Positions 7,112 to 16,374 are shown, counted from the stretch's first letter. The stretch is DNA of 64,000 bases from Longibacter salinarum (GCF_002554795.1 NZ_PDEQ01000001.1:620001-684000); one strand, 5' to 3'. Notes: generated by a model not told the origin, from the letters alone. Translations and numbers: made by a program.

Positions 7112-8932
7112 CTAGAACAACCCGCCACCTTGCTGTGGCTGTTGCTGTGGAGGTTGCTGCGGCTGCTGGGCCGGCGGTTGCTGCTGACCCTGCGGAGGCT
7201 GACCTTGCTGCGGAGGCTGACCCTGAGCCGGCGGTTGCTGGCCCTGTGGTGGCTGCCCCTGCTGCGGTACACCCTGTTGACTGTTGGGAGAAGGAATGCG
7301 TTGCGCGCCACCGTTGGATTGGTCGCGGCTCACACCTTCGATCTGGCTGATATCTGCTGCACATCGTACGCCAATTCGAGGGGAGGCATCTGCCTTATCC
7401 TGGAAATCACGGAAGCCAACACCGATCCGAAATGCGTTGGAACTCCATGATCCGCCTCGAATGACGTGGCGTGTTTCAGTCTCGTCGCGGTGAACTGGAT
7501 CGAGGTCAGAAAGCTGACTGTATGTAGGCGTGTATGCGTCCTCAACCCACTCTGCTACGTTTCCTGACATGTCGTGGAGCCCCCAACGACTCGGCGGATA
7601 GGATCCAACGGGGGCCGTAAAGGCATAACCGTCGGCGGCCTGACCCTGTCGACCCGGGTTGAAGTTCGCGAGCCAACGGCCGAACCCATCCTGGGGTGAG
7701 AAACCAGCCCACGGGTAAATTCCACCCACGCGACCACTCCGAGCGGCGTATTCCCACTCGGCCTCGGTCGGCAAACGTTTACCGGCGTACTGACAGTATT
7801 CGCTAGCTTCCTCCCATGTGATGGCTACGACCGGGTAGTCGTCGTACGTCGAGCCGTAGAAGTAGGTCGACCAGTCGGCCCGGCTTGCGCTCTCACGCCA
7901 GGCGGACGAGTCGGGGAGTAGGTCGTCGCGACGATTAGACTGATTGAGGAATTCGCGGTACTCCGCGTTCGTAACCTCGAATCGGTCCATGTAAAAGGAA
8001 CTCACGGTGATGCGACGACGACCCGCGTTTTGTATGTCAAATGGATCTTCGTCGGTAAGTCCCATAATGAAGGTTCCGTCGGGAAGACGCACCATGTCAC
8101 CGTCCTCGGAAACAACGACCTCTCCGGAGATCGGTGGTACGCCGGGATCGTCGAACGCAGCGTCGTTCGGGCCCGAAATCATCAACGGCTCATTGGTCTT
8201 GATGGAATCCCGGTCCGGACGCTCGAAAGCGGAGGGCGGACCTCCCTGCGTAAGTTGCGTCGGATCCTGGAACGGACTCTGAACGGCCCCACCCCGCTCA
8301 CCGAAGTTCTGCTGACGTGCGAAGCCTTCCGACTCACCCGGTTCGCGCGGCTCTCGCGGCTCTCGCTCTCTACGATCTTTCTGATCTACCGGCGTTGCCC
8401 CGGGCTCGGCGCGGGCGATCCGTTCGAGTTTATAGACAAGGCCGAGCGACGGCATTAGACCGGCAACGATCTCCGGGGTGTCCGTTTGCGAAATATCCTC
8501 ACGCTCGACGTATCCCCAACGACCAGACACCTCGAGGGAGATTGCGATATTGCGCTGGACACCATATTCCAATCCCACACCAACGGGAATCATCCCTTTC
8601 TCATCGTTAACGCCACGAGAGAAATATCGTCCGTATCCGGCAAAAAGATACGGGTTAATGTTGGCGTCAACCCCGAGTGGATGCAATTGAAGAATCGCTT
8701 CGAGGGACAAAAGGTCTTGGTACGTGAGTCCAGCGCGGAGACGCCCGTAGTTGGCGTAGTCAAACTGGACACCACCACCGACTGCCGGAGTAGTACCACT
8801 AATGGAGCTCAGCTCCGTGTCTTCCGCAACCAGCGCTCCCCCCTGTAGGAAAAGGCGCTGCGCATTGGCTTCCGACACGCTGCCCACGAGAATGAACAGC
8901 AGGGTAGCGGCGATGAATCGTTTCATCGACAT
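7112..8932 (-). CDS. gldK: GldK-type protein: outer-membrane barrel fused to an FGE-sulfatase-like domain
   Basis: The 606-residue protein has a signal peptide (1-24, ending EANAQ) with no lipobox cysteine. Residues 28-172 are strand-rich with barrel-like repeats (NPYLFAGYGRYFS, GVGLEYGV, ISLEVSGRWGYV). A charged linker follows (~175-270). Residues ~278-527 are an SUMF1/FGE-sulfatase-like domain (MVRLPDGTFIMG, FEVTNAEYREFL, KRLPTEAEWEYAAR, GLHDMSGNVAEWVED, VIRGGSWSSN, IGVRC). Residues 548-606 are a Gln/Pro-rich tail. The catalytic cysteines of true formylglycine enzymes are absent after RGGSW, as in GldK/GldJ, so a structural role in the T9SS ring is expected. Known GldK is a lipoprotein of ~450 residues without a barrel. 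gldL follows 131 bases downstream. Confidence 0.8.
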   Translation of the reverse strand: MSMKRFIAATLLFILVGSVSEANAQRLFLQGGALVAEDTELSSISGTTPAVGGGVQFDYANYGRLRAGLTYQDLLSLEAILQLHPLGVDANINPYLFAGYGRYFSRGVNDEKGMIPVGVGLEYGVQRNIAISLEVSGRWGYVEREDISQTDTPEIVAGLMPSLGLVYKLERIARAEPGATPVDQKDRREREPREPREPGESEGFARQQNFGERGGAVQSPFQDPTQLTQGGPPSAFERPDRDSIKTNEPLMISGPNDAAFDDPGVPPISGEVVVSEDGDMVRLPDGTFIMGLTDEDPFDIQNAGRRRITVSSFYMDRFEVTNAEYREFLNQSNRRDDLLPDSSAWRESASRADWSTYFYGSTYDDYPVVAITWEEASEYCQYAGKRLPTEAEWEYAARSGRVGGIYPWAGFSPQDGFGRWLANFNPGRQGQAADGYAFTAPVGSYPPSRWGLHDMSGNVAEWVEDAYTPTYSQLSDLDPVHRDETETRHVIRGGSWSSNAFRIGVGFRDFQDKADASPRIGVRCAADISQIEGVSRDQSNGGAQRIPSPNSQQGVPQQGQPPQGQQPPAQGQPPQQGQPPQGQQQPPAQQPQQPPQQQPQQGGGLF

Positions 8933-8967
8933 AAGTATGGTCTCGCGTGGGGTAAGTGAAGAAGTGC

Positions 8968-9024
8968 GTGCAGCGGGGATATTGTGCAGCGGGGATATTG
9001 TGCAGCGGGGATATTGTGCAGCGG
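8968..9024. repeat. 16-bp tandem repeat, about 3.6 copies
   Basis: The unit GTGCAGCGGGGATATT is repeated exactly three times (8968-9015), followed by a partial fourth copy GTGCAGCGG. It fills the gap between the upstream barrel gene (stop at 9026) and the gldK start (8932), so it lies in the probable gldK leader. Confidence 0.95.
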
Positions 9025-9025
9025 A

Positions 9026-9763
9026 TTAGTACTCGTTGAGGTTAAACCGATAACCGACGGTAATAAAGCCGAGCAGATCCACTGGACCCGCCCCCGTGAT
9101 GCCAGAGTGACCATCGAGGAAGTCCGTCGTTGAAACCCGGGCACCGATCCGGACCTTGTCCGAGACCAGGACGCCACCAACGATCGACCCTACAACACGC
9201 GTTCCAAGTTCTTTGAACTCGGAGTCGGGACTCGGGTCTTGTGCAGGAAAACCGGTGTACGTCGGGCTGATCACAAACATGGGTCCCCCGCCGAGAAAAA
9301 CACGGAGCAGGTCCTGCTTGATGTACGGCAGTTCGTAGCTACCGGTAAACTCGAGCGAGATCAGATTATTGGTAAACTCCAAGTTTCGAATATTCTGCCC
9401 GGAGATTCGATCATATGACACCTGTGCTCCGATACCGAACTGTTCGTACTCGCCAAACCGCTTGTCAACCCCAACAACCACGTCCAGTTGTGCACCACCA
9501 AGATGCTTCAGGATATTGTCGTTCGGATTAGAGTCAAGATCACCTTGATACGTATTGATCCCGACCCCAACGTAGACGCCACTAATAAACGGCTGGTTGA
9601 CAGGCTGAGGCGGTGCCTCTTGTTCCTGACTGTTCTGCCCGTAGGCAGGACGGCCGCGATTCCCTCTCGGATTAACTTGTGCATACACCTCCGAGAGAAG
9701 ACTCGTCCCTAGCAAAAATACCAGGCACAGGGTCCCTACGCGAGTCAGCGTGGAGTCAAACAT
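9026..9763 (-). CDS. Outer-membrane beta-barrel protein (DUF6089-like), first gene of gld operon
   Basis: This 245-residue protein starts with a signal peptide (MFDSTLTRVG... SEVYAQ, ~28 residues), has a Gln/Pro/Asn-rich stretch to ~55, then alternating beta strands with GVYVGVGINTYQGDLDSN and a final strand GFITVGYRFNLNEY. This looks like the small outer-membrane barrels of the DUF6089/OmpA-like type. It is not a recognisable PorP/SprF, although porP precedes porK in Porphyromonas. I chose the ATG at 9763 because it begins the signal peptide; the frame stays open to 9886. Its position upstream of gldK suggests an outer-membrane partner of the T9SS ring, which is inference. Confidence 0.65.
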   Translation of the reverse strand: MFDSTLTRVGTLCLVFLLGTSLLSEVYAQVNPRGNRGRPAYGQNSQEQEAPPQPVNQPFISGVYVGVGINTYQGDLDSNPNDNILKHLGGAQLDVVVGVDKRFGEYEQFGIGAQVSYDRISGQNIRNLEFTNNLISLEFTGSYELPYIKQDLLRVFLGGGPMFVISPTYTGFPAQDPSPDSEFKELGTRVVGSIVGGVLVSDKVRIGARVSTTDFLDGHSGITGAGPVDLLGFITVGYRFNLNEY

Positions 9764-10445
9764 GAATGTCGTCGGTAATGGGTGACTAACGGGTGCGCGA
9801 CCGGCGCCCGACTCATCTATCATCGGGAACGCGCCGGGGTGAACCGAACGGTAAACTAAACTACGTCGCAGGTCAGCAAGTGACAAATGTGGATCTCATG
9901 CGTTTGATTAATTTACCCTCCCTACCACGAAATTGCGACCTTCTTGCACATCGGAGGGCAACTACAGCGGCACTATAAATAATCTCTTGGCTGAGCGCGG
10001 TCGACGGTACAGGAGCAACGTCGGCGTTTGAACAAAGAATCTCAAGCAGAAGATTAAAATGGAGGACACGCACGACGAAGATGAACACAACAATCGTGCA
10101 AAAAGGTTACACCCAAAAAAGATGCCGCGTAACCATCTCCCACACAATCCGTCCCCTCTATTCACATAAGACCTTCTTATGGACGTGAGCAACCGCTGCT
10201 CATTTGTGTGACGGCAGCGAATATTGGCCTGCAAATGTACTAAACCGTCTCATAGCAGTCACGTCATTGTTTACCTTTCATACGATTCGCAAAATGTATC
10301 AAGTTCCATCTCCATATAGCTGCTAGCGCACGTGCGCGCCGGAATGCATTGGATGTCGCTGATGACGATGTTCTTTCTGGACCAGCCATCCATGTCTTTT
10401 CCTCATTCAACGTGGGCAGACGTGCAGTCCACACTGACCCATCGG
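9764..10445. other. Intergenic region upstream of the gld operon, no gene seen
   Basis: About 680 bases lie between the operon's first gene and the end of the YifB gene, both on the minus strand. Frames here are short and lack domains; a minus-strand frame at 9962-10234 is Cys/Arg/Ser-rich and unlike a real protein. The gld operon promoter should lie here but I could not fix it with confidence. Confidence 0.5.
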
Positions 10446-11993
10446 CTATCCGTGCCACCAATCTCGATCCAATGCCCGATATTGAACCGCTTCGGACACG
10501 TGGCGGGCGTCGATCTCGGTAGCTTCTTCTAAATCTGCAATGGTCCGTGCAACTTTCAGGATGCGCGTATACGCCCGAGCACTTAGGCCGAGACGTTCGA
10601 TAGCGGATTTCAGCAATGTGCGTCCCGAATCATCGACAAAACAGTGCTCCTCCACGAGACGGCTCCCGATTTGCGCATTGCAATGAACGAGATCATCTGA
10701 GTACCGGACGTCTTGAATCGTCCGCGCGCGCTCCACCCGGTCCCGAACCGTAGAAGAAGAGTCACCGTCCCGTGGTCCATCCATTTCGTCAAATGAGACC
10801 GGAGCGACCTCTACGTGTAGATCAATGCGATCCATGAGAGGCCCACTCAATTTCGATAGGTACCGTTGGACCTGAGCGGGTGCACATACGCATTCTCTCT
10901 GAGGGTCCGTCAGATGCCCACAAGGGCATGGATTCATGCTTGCGATCAGCATAAAGCGAGCCGGGTATGTTACGGTCGACCGAGCTCGGCTAATCGTGAT
11001 TTCTCCTTCTTCAATTGGCTGCCGCATCACCTCCAGCACGCGGCGCTTAAACTCGGGCAACTCGTCCAGAAACAAAACACCGTTGTGCGCGAGCGAGATT
11101 TCCCCTGGCTTTGGGTGCGCCCCTCCCCCACAGAGACCTGCATCGGAAATTGTATGATGCGGAGAGCGGAACGGCCGCGTGCCCACGATTCCGTTCCCTG
11201 CATCTAAGCGGCCGGCCACGGAGTGGATCTTCGTCGTCTCAAGAGCCTCGGCCCGGGACAACTGTGGCAGGATCGTCGGCATTCGGCGAGCGAGCATGGT
11301 CTTACCAGACCCCGGCGGCCCCACGAGCAGAGCATTGTGTCCTCCAGCAGCAGCGACTTCCAGGGCACGTTTCGCATTCTCCTGCCCTCTCACATCTCGA
11401 AAATCGAGGATTCCGACCGATTCGTGACGCTCATCCTTACGACCCGAACCGTCATATGGCGCTGGCGCTTCGATTGATGATTCTGACGACAGGACATTCA
11501 CGGCATCGCGCAGGCGACGGATGGGATACACGACGATATTCTCAACCACCGCCGCCTCTGGTGCATTCGCTGCCGGGACCAAAACGCCATCGCATCCATG
11601 GTCGCGCGCTTCGATCGTCATGGGCAATACCCCGCGAACGGGACGCACGCTCCCATCGAGTGACAACTCCCCCATGATCCAGTTTCTTGCTACAGCCTCC
11701 TCCGGAACCCGGTCTGTCGCTGCCGCAATCAGGCTGATCGCCAGCGGCAGGTCGAAAGCCGCACTATCCTTCGGGACATCCGCGGGGGCAAGGTTAATCG
11801 TGATACGCCCACGTGGCGCCTCAAGATTTTCGTTTTTCAGCGCAGCCCAGATGCGGTCGAGGCTTTCGCGTACGGCCCCCTTCGGAAGACCGACGACGGT
11901 GTACTCGTGAATACCGGACGCTACATTTGTCTCAACCTCGATAGGCAAAGCATCAACACCGTGTGTCGCGCTACTCCAGACGCGGATAAACAT
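10446..11993 (-). CDS. YifB/ComM family Mg-chelatase-like AAA+ ATPase
   Basis: This 515-residue cytoplasmic protein has the three parts of the YifB/ComM family. First is an N-terminal Lon-protease-like domain (EVETNVASGIHEYTVVGLP ... INLAPADVPKDSAAFDLPLA) without a protease role. Next is an AAA+ module with Walker A GPPGSGKTMLARR and Walker B VLFLDELPEF. Last is a C-terminal helical domain (GLSARAYTRILKVARTIADLE). ComM is a hexameric helicase that helps branch migration during natural transformation; many homologues have no tested role. Length matches the family (~500). It stands alone, with a 300-base gap upstream. Confidence 0.9.
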   Translation of the reverse strand: MFIRVWSSATHGVDALPIEVETNVASGIHEYTVVGLPKGAVRESLDRIWAALKNENLEAPRGRITINLAPADVPKDSAAFDLPLAISLIAAATDRVPEEAVARNWIMGELSLDGSVRPVRGVLPMTIEARDHGCDGVLVPAANAPEAAVVENIVVYPIRRLRDAVNVLSSESSIEAPAPYDGSGRKDERHESVGILDFRDVRGQENAKRALEVAAAGGHNALLVGPPGSGKTMLARRMPTILPQLSRAEALETTKIHSVAGRLDAGNGIVGTRPFRSPHHTISDAGLCGGGAHPKPGEISLAHNGVLFLDELPEFKRRVLEVMRQPIEEGEITISRARSTVTYPARFMLIASMNPCPCGHLTDPQRECVCAPAQVQRYLSKLSGPLMDRIDLHVEVAPVSFDEMDGPRDGDSSSTVRDRVERARTIQDVRYSDDLVHCNAQIGSRLVEEHCFVDDSGRTLLKSAIERLGLSARAYTRILKVARTIADLEEATEIDARHVSEAVQYRALDRDWWHG

Positions 11994-12297
11994 GTCAGTT
12001 CAGCGTGTGTCATAAAGAGACGATACCGTGTGTCTCTTAAGACACATCTAATATGACTTCCATAACGCCGTCCCCGACACGGTGGCTATGCAACCAAAAG
12101 ATTCTTGCCCACGACTCGCATACTTACTCCGACGAACCGATACGCAGACGTGCAATAACAGACAAAGGGTCGGTCAAAACTTCCATTCAGTGCAAATCTT
12201 ACTCGTTCCTGGTGCGAATCGACCCGAACATCCGATCGCGGATTCGCACGAAAGCAGTCGCAAGATTTACAGTAGGGTATGCCCCCCTGATGCCTGG
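11994..12297. other. Intergenic region, no gene seen
   Basis: The 304 bases between the patatin-like gene and the YifB gene contain no frame with a recognisable domain. The YifB promoter is expected here, but no convincing pair of boxes was found. Confidence 0.45.
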
Positions 12298-13575
12298 TTA
12301 CCTATCTTCGCCTATTTCTTCGAGCACAGGAATCTCCTCCTCATCGTCGTCCTGTGTCGAGTCTTGCGAGAGTGTAGATGTCGGAATCCCAGAAAAAAAG
12401 TGCTCAAGCTCGTCGTGCTGGGCCTTTGCGTCGTGATAACCGATATCCATCAGTCGGTCGATGTAGTCGGGCAGAAAGAGCAGTACGCTCATCCAGTCTG
12501 GACTCCGCGTTTCGCTCGCACCAAGGCCACTCGTCAGAAAGCGGACAGACGCGGGCAACTGATCTTTGTACTCATACGCAAGCTGTGCGAGATCGACAGA
12601 CGGGCGCAAGCGCAAGAGCTGAATTTCACGCATGCCCATCCGTCGGTGTCGGGGCAGTTCATTCACCAGCCGATTGACCCGCTCTAACGTGTAGGCATCT
12701 TGGTCAAGCGTATCGGCAAAGATCGCGTTCATAAGGAGACCGATAATCTGTGCCGTCGGTGGATACCCGATCACTGAGGGCGCATCCGCCTCGGCTCGGC
12801 TTCGCGGGTAGTGGTTCGAAATCGCCAGAATTCGATCGGCCCCAAGGTGCACGGCCGGCGCAAGCGGCGCTGAAAGCCGAATTCCTCCATCCCCGTACCA
12901 GGAGTCTCCGATTTGGACGGCCGGAAAAACAAGCGGCAGTGAGGTGGATGCCATCACGTGATCGACCGTCAGCTCCGCATGGATGCTGATTCGATTCGGG
13001 CGCTCCCACACATCGAAGTCTTGCCCCTGCACCCACGTGACGGTCTGCCCCGTCGTATAGTTTGTCGTGATAACAGCGGCTGCTCGTAGTCTCCCCTGGC
13101 GCAAATTTTCGCTCACACCATCGAGAATCCCTTCATTCGCTCCCAGCTTCTCGCTCAGGAAATGCCACAGCGGCGTCGTGTCCAGGAGCCCGTGCTGACG
13201 CCGGATCGCTTCTGGACTGACGCTGGCGCTTTCGGGCTTGTCTCGCTGATTCCACAGCAGGCTCCACAATATGCTGAGGCCGGACTCCACCTCGAACACG
13301 TCCTCCACATCCAGGTCTCGCCAGGAATCTTCTAACCGCTCAGCCGCTTCATCGAGCGGGCCCACGTGGTTCGCAATCTGTGCGGTGTTGATGGCGCCTG
13401 CGGAGATGCCGGTTAGAACCGGAAAGTTTACACCAGGAAATGCCTCAGAGATGTACCGAAGAACACCCGCCTGAAATGCAGATCGCGCTCCGCCCCCGCT
13501 CAACATCAGAGCCAACGTAGGCGTCACAGGTGGCGGATAGAAAAAGTCTTTGATCTGGCGGAAAAGAGGATTCAC
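12298..13575 (-). CDS. Patatin-like phospholipase family protein
   Basis: The 425-residue protein carries the patatin signature. A glycine-rich oxyanion loop GGGARSAFQAG lies at ~27-37. The nucleophile elbow GISAG has Ser58. The DGG motif at 229-231 supplies the catalytic Asp of the Ser-Asp dyad. Such enzymes hydrolyse acyl esters of phospholipids or other lipids. There is no signal peptide or clear membrane segment, so a cytoplasmic or membrane-associated location is likely. The last ~60 residues are acidic (DDDEEEIPVLEEIGED). It is not in an evident operon; the substrate cannot be read from the sequence. Confidence 0.88.
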   Translation of the reverse strand: MNPLFRQIKDFFYPPPVTPTLALMLSGGGARSAFQAGVLRYISEAFPGVNFPVLTGISAGAINTAQIANHVGPLDEAAERLEDSWRDLDVEDVFEVESGLSILWSLLWNQRDKPESASVSPEAIRRQHGLLDTTPLWHFLSEKLGANEGILDGVSENLRQGRLRAAAVITTNYTTGQTVTWVQGQDFDVWERPNRISIHAELTVDHVMASTSLPLVFPAVQIGDSWYGDGGIRLSAPLAPAVHLGADRILAISNHYPRSRAEADAPSVIGYPPTAQIIGLLMNAIFADTLDQDAYTLERVNRLVNELPRHRRMGMREIQLLRLRPSVDLAQLAYEYKDQLPASVRFLTSGLGASETRSPDWMSVLLFLPDYIDRLMDIGYHDAKAQHDELEHFFSGIPTSTLSQDSTQDDDEEEIPVLEEIGEDR

Positions 13576-13641
13576 GTTGTGTGCTCAATAACGGAGTTCG
13601 TAAAACAGGTCGGTCGCATCGTTTCTCGATAACCGCTTCAG

Positions 13642-13856
13642 AACCTGTTTGGCGGACAGCCTTCAACTTCCCAAAGGGTCAGACCTCCCAACGGTCGGTC
13701 CTCGCTATACTCGCAACAAGCTTTACTCGTAACAATAGGCGTGATTGAATTCACGTACTGTATCTTCTGCGTCCGTGCCAAACGATCACCGTCGCGTCTG
13801 CGAACAGACTTGAACGTTCGCACTTATTTTTCGGCGATCCATTCGCCTCACAGGTT
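13642..13856. mobile_element. MITE-like inverted-repeat element, copy 2
   Basis: The left end AACCTGTTTGGCGGA (13642-13656) and the right end TTCGCCTCACAGGTT (13842-13856) are imperfect inverted repeats (12 of 15). The first ~80 bases share long blocks with the element at 3999-4193, including CGGACAGCCTTC and GGTCGGTCCTCGCTAT. The two copies differ most in the middle. It fills most of the gap between the patatin gene and the divergent metalloenzyme gene and encodes no credible protein. Confidence 0.6.
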
Positions 13857-13950
13857 GTCAAAGTGTAACGGTCAAGACGGAGGAACGCGAACGGTCAATC
13901 CTACGTGATCTGATGTACCAAATGCATCCGCTGACGTGCCACGACTCTAC

Positions 13951-14877
13951 ATGAACGTTCTTTTCATTTTTCTGGATGGTGTTGGCATCGGGCCACCAAC
14001 GCTGAACAATCCCCTAGCGGCGCATACATGGCCCGCACTCGAACGATTGGCCAGCGACCAATCGTGGACGGCTCCTCTGCGCTCCGTTCACACGAAGCAG
14101 CACGTCGTAAAACCGATCGATGCAACACTGGGCGTAGAGGGCTTGCCCCAAAGCGGTACGGGACAGGCAACTCTGTTTACGGGCGTAAACTGTGCCGAAC
14201 GTGTTGGACGCCACTTCGGCCCCTTCCCCCACTCTGCTACACACGATGTGTTGAGGAAGCTGAATATTTTCCAGCGAATGGAGTCTGAGGTTGACCCAAT
14301 AGACAATCAGTCAAGCGCTTCGACCTTTGCTAACGCGTACCCGGAGCGGTTCTTTGAATGGGTAAACGGGCGTGGTCGCTGGACCGTGACGACCTTTTCG
14401 GCGATAGAAACCGGTCTAGATCTTCGAGGGACGAACGAACTCCAAACCGGTGATGCGGTCGCAGCAAACATTTCCGGATCTGGGTGGCCCGACCCCACAG
14501 CCAATATCGCTCCGATCACAGCTACGCAGGCTGCAGACAACCTGGTACGCCTTCACCGAAAGCATCGCCTAACCTTGTTCGAGTACTATTTGACAGACAA
14601 AGCTGGTCATGGGCGACTGGACGAGTCGGCTGAAAGCATTCTTGCCAACGTTAATGACTTTTTGTGGCGGGTACTCGACCGGCTCGACCCCGCAAAGGAA
14701 TGCCTCGTCATCACGAGTGATCACGGCAATATCGAGGATCTGAGTCAAAAGCAGCACACGCGTTATCCCGTACCATTCATCGCACTGGGGCGTGGTGCAC
14801 ATGCATTTGAGAACGTCCAGTCCCTCACGGATGTGACCCCCGCCATCCTCCGACTTTTCGCAACGGAGACGGCGTAA
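13951..14877 (+). CDS. Metalloenzyme superfamily protein (phosphoglycerate/phosphopento-mutase-like)
   Basis: This 308-residue protein belongs to the alkaline-phosphatase-like metalloenzyme superfamily that includes cofactor-independent phosphoglycerate mutase. The N-terminal FIFLDGVGIG holds a metal-binding Asp, GSGQATLFTGVN resembles the region around the nucleophile, DKAGHGR is present, and the C-terminal ITSDHGNIED carries the last Asp-His metal ligands. At ~310 residues it is shorter than PGM (~510) and phosphopentomutase (~390), so the cap domain is small and the substrate unknown. The ATG at 13951 was chosen over a GTG at 13936 because the hydrophobic first strand begins there. It is flanked by minus-strand genes, so it is transcribed alone. 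Confidence 0.75.
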   Translation: MNVLFIFLDGVGIGPPTLNNPLAAHTWPALERLASDQSWTAPLRSVHTKQHVVKPIDATLGVEGLPQSGTGQATLFTGVNCAERVGRHFGPFPHSATHDVLRKLNIFQRMESEVDPIDNQSSASTFANAYPERFFEWVNGRGRWTVTTFSAIETGLDLRGTNELQTGDAVAANISGSGWPDPTANIAPITATQAADNLVRLHRKHRLTLFEYYLTDKAGHGRLDESAESILANVNDFLWRVLDRLDPAKECLVITSDHGNIEDLSQKQHTRYPVPFIALGRGAHAFENVQSLTDVTPAILRLFATETA

Positions 14878-14921
14878 TCTCGTGCTCCGCATCGCCCTTA
14901 CATCCGGCGATTCTACGAAGG

Positions 14922-16127
14922 TCAGATCTCGACGCCGCCCTCAGCATCCGCACGAAGTAGCAGATCTCGGGTGACATCGTCAATGGAGCTGCAACCGGTG
15001 AGGCCCAGCGTCAGATCGAGATCCGACAACAGGTTGAGCATCATCTCGCTAGCGCCATCTGCCCCCGCGATAGCAAGCCCGTGGCAGTAAGGACGTCCGA
15101 CGAGGACGGCGCGAGCACCGAGTGCCAGAGCTTTCAGGATATCGCTTCCTCGACGAATCCCGCTATCGAAAAAGACCTCGATCTGGTCGCCCACGGCATC
15201 GGCAACCACGGGCAATGCATCGAGCGCGGCAATAGCTCCGTCCACCTGTCGCCCGCCATGGTTGGACACGATGATTCCGTCCACCCTGGCTTCCGCCGCT
15301 CGTTTGGCATCCTGCGGATCCAGAATGCCCTTGAGTACAATCGGCAGATCGGTGAGGTCGCGCAGCCACTGGAGGTCGTCCCAGGTCAGTGCCGGATTGG
15401 AGAACATGCTGGCGAAATACAGGATGGCCTGCGTGGGATTTTCCTCGGGCGGCTCGTCGAGCGCACGCCGAAAGGCTGGATCGCTGAAATAATTTCCGAG
15501 TCCCTCCCCTTCCAAAAATGGCAAATAGCCATTCTCAAGATCACGGTCACGCCATGAGAGAACCGTCGTATCCAGCGTAACCACGATGGCGCTGTACCCA
15601 CTCGCTTCGGCTCGCTCGACCATGCTGGCCGTCACGTCGTCATTCTTGCCCCAGTATAACTGAAACCACCGTGCGCCATCCCCCTGCGCGTCCGCCACCT
15701 CTTCCATCGAGCGAGACGCGGCCGTGCTGAGGACCAGCGGTAGGTTCAGTGTCGATGCAGCTTCGGCGACGGCCACCTCAGCGGCCGGATGGATGATCGA
15801 TAAGACACCGATCGGTGCGAACATCATTGGTGCACGGATCGTGGACCCCAACACCTGGACGTGCAGATCGCGATCCTCGACTCCTTGCAACATGCGAGGC
15901 CGTAACCTCCATCGCCTGAACGCGGCCCGGTTCGCAGACATCGTGTCTCCAGAGCCCGCCCCACCATCCAGGTACCCCCAGGCGCGGTCGTCGAGAACCT
16001 CACGCGCAGCGATGCGCAATCGATCGGGATCGACGGGGAGGTCGGGCGCCTTCCCCTGTAGCCCATTCATGTAGATCTCAATCTGCCGCTCCATTCCAAC
16101 GGAGCTACTACTGACCCGGTCACTCAT
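14922..16127 (-). CDS. FMN-dependent alpha-hydroxy-acid oxidase/dehydrogenase (lactate oxidase-like)
   Basis: This 401-residue TIM-barrel enzyme oxidises an alpha-hydroxy acid such as lactate to the 2-keto acid. Family markers are DRAWGYLDGGAGSGDTMSAN near the N-terminus, RAPMMFAPIGV, WFQLYWGKN, and the active-site SNHGGRQVDG with the catalytic His and the substrate-binding Arg. DSGIRRGSDILKALALGA then binds the FMN phosphate. No membrane segment is present, so a soluble oxidase or monooxygenase is more likely than the membrane-linked LldD. The frame is open to 16235, but the ATG at 16127 gives the normal family length. The exact substrate is not determined by sequence alone. Confidence 0.85.
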   Translation of the reverse strand: MSDRVSSSSVGMERQIEIYMNGLQGKAPDLPVDPDRLRIAAREVLDDRAWGYLDGGAGSGDTMSANRAAFRRWRLRPRMLQGVEDRDLHVQVLGSTIRAPMMFAPIGVLSIIHPAAEVAVAEAASTLNLPLVLSTAASRSMEEVADAQGDGARWFQLYWGKNDDVTASMVERAEASGYSAIVVTLDTTVLSWRDRDLENGYLPFLEGEGLGNYFSDPAFRRALDEPPEENPTQAILYFASMFSNPALTWDDLQWLRDLTDLPIVLKGILDPQDAKRAAEARVDGIIVSNHGGRQVDGAIAALDALPVVADAVGDQIEVFFDSGIRRGSDILKALALGARAVLVGRPYCHGLAIAGADGASEMMLNLLSDLDLTLGLTGCSSIDDVTRDLLLRADAEGGVEI

Positions 16128-16374
16128 GGCGCTACTGTCGACTCGTCGAAGAGATGTTTCAGTGCGTGTCTCATCGTACCGCTGCGATGAGACTACGAAC
16201 GTGTTCGGTGAAGTGTCTAAGAGCGTACTCCCCACGGCTTTTCGTACTACATGGCTCGAATGCGCACTGCACGTGGAGGCTCATACACGGTGTCTTCCCA
16301 GAGGATAATCTCCGCGCCCTCGTTTCCCGCCGGGACACATTCACCGGAGATGCGGTCAACGCGCACGGGTCGTC

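Noticed and set aside
7117-7290. Possible tandem DNA repeat in the 3' end of gldK
   Set aside because: It is the coding region of the Gln/Pro-rich tail, low-complexity but not a clean nucleotide repeat, so it is described with the gene.
9962-10234. Minus-strand open frame of 90 codons upstream of the gld operon
   Set aside because: It is rich in Cys, Ser and Arg runs, shows no domain and looks like a chance frame in the promoter region.
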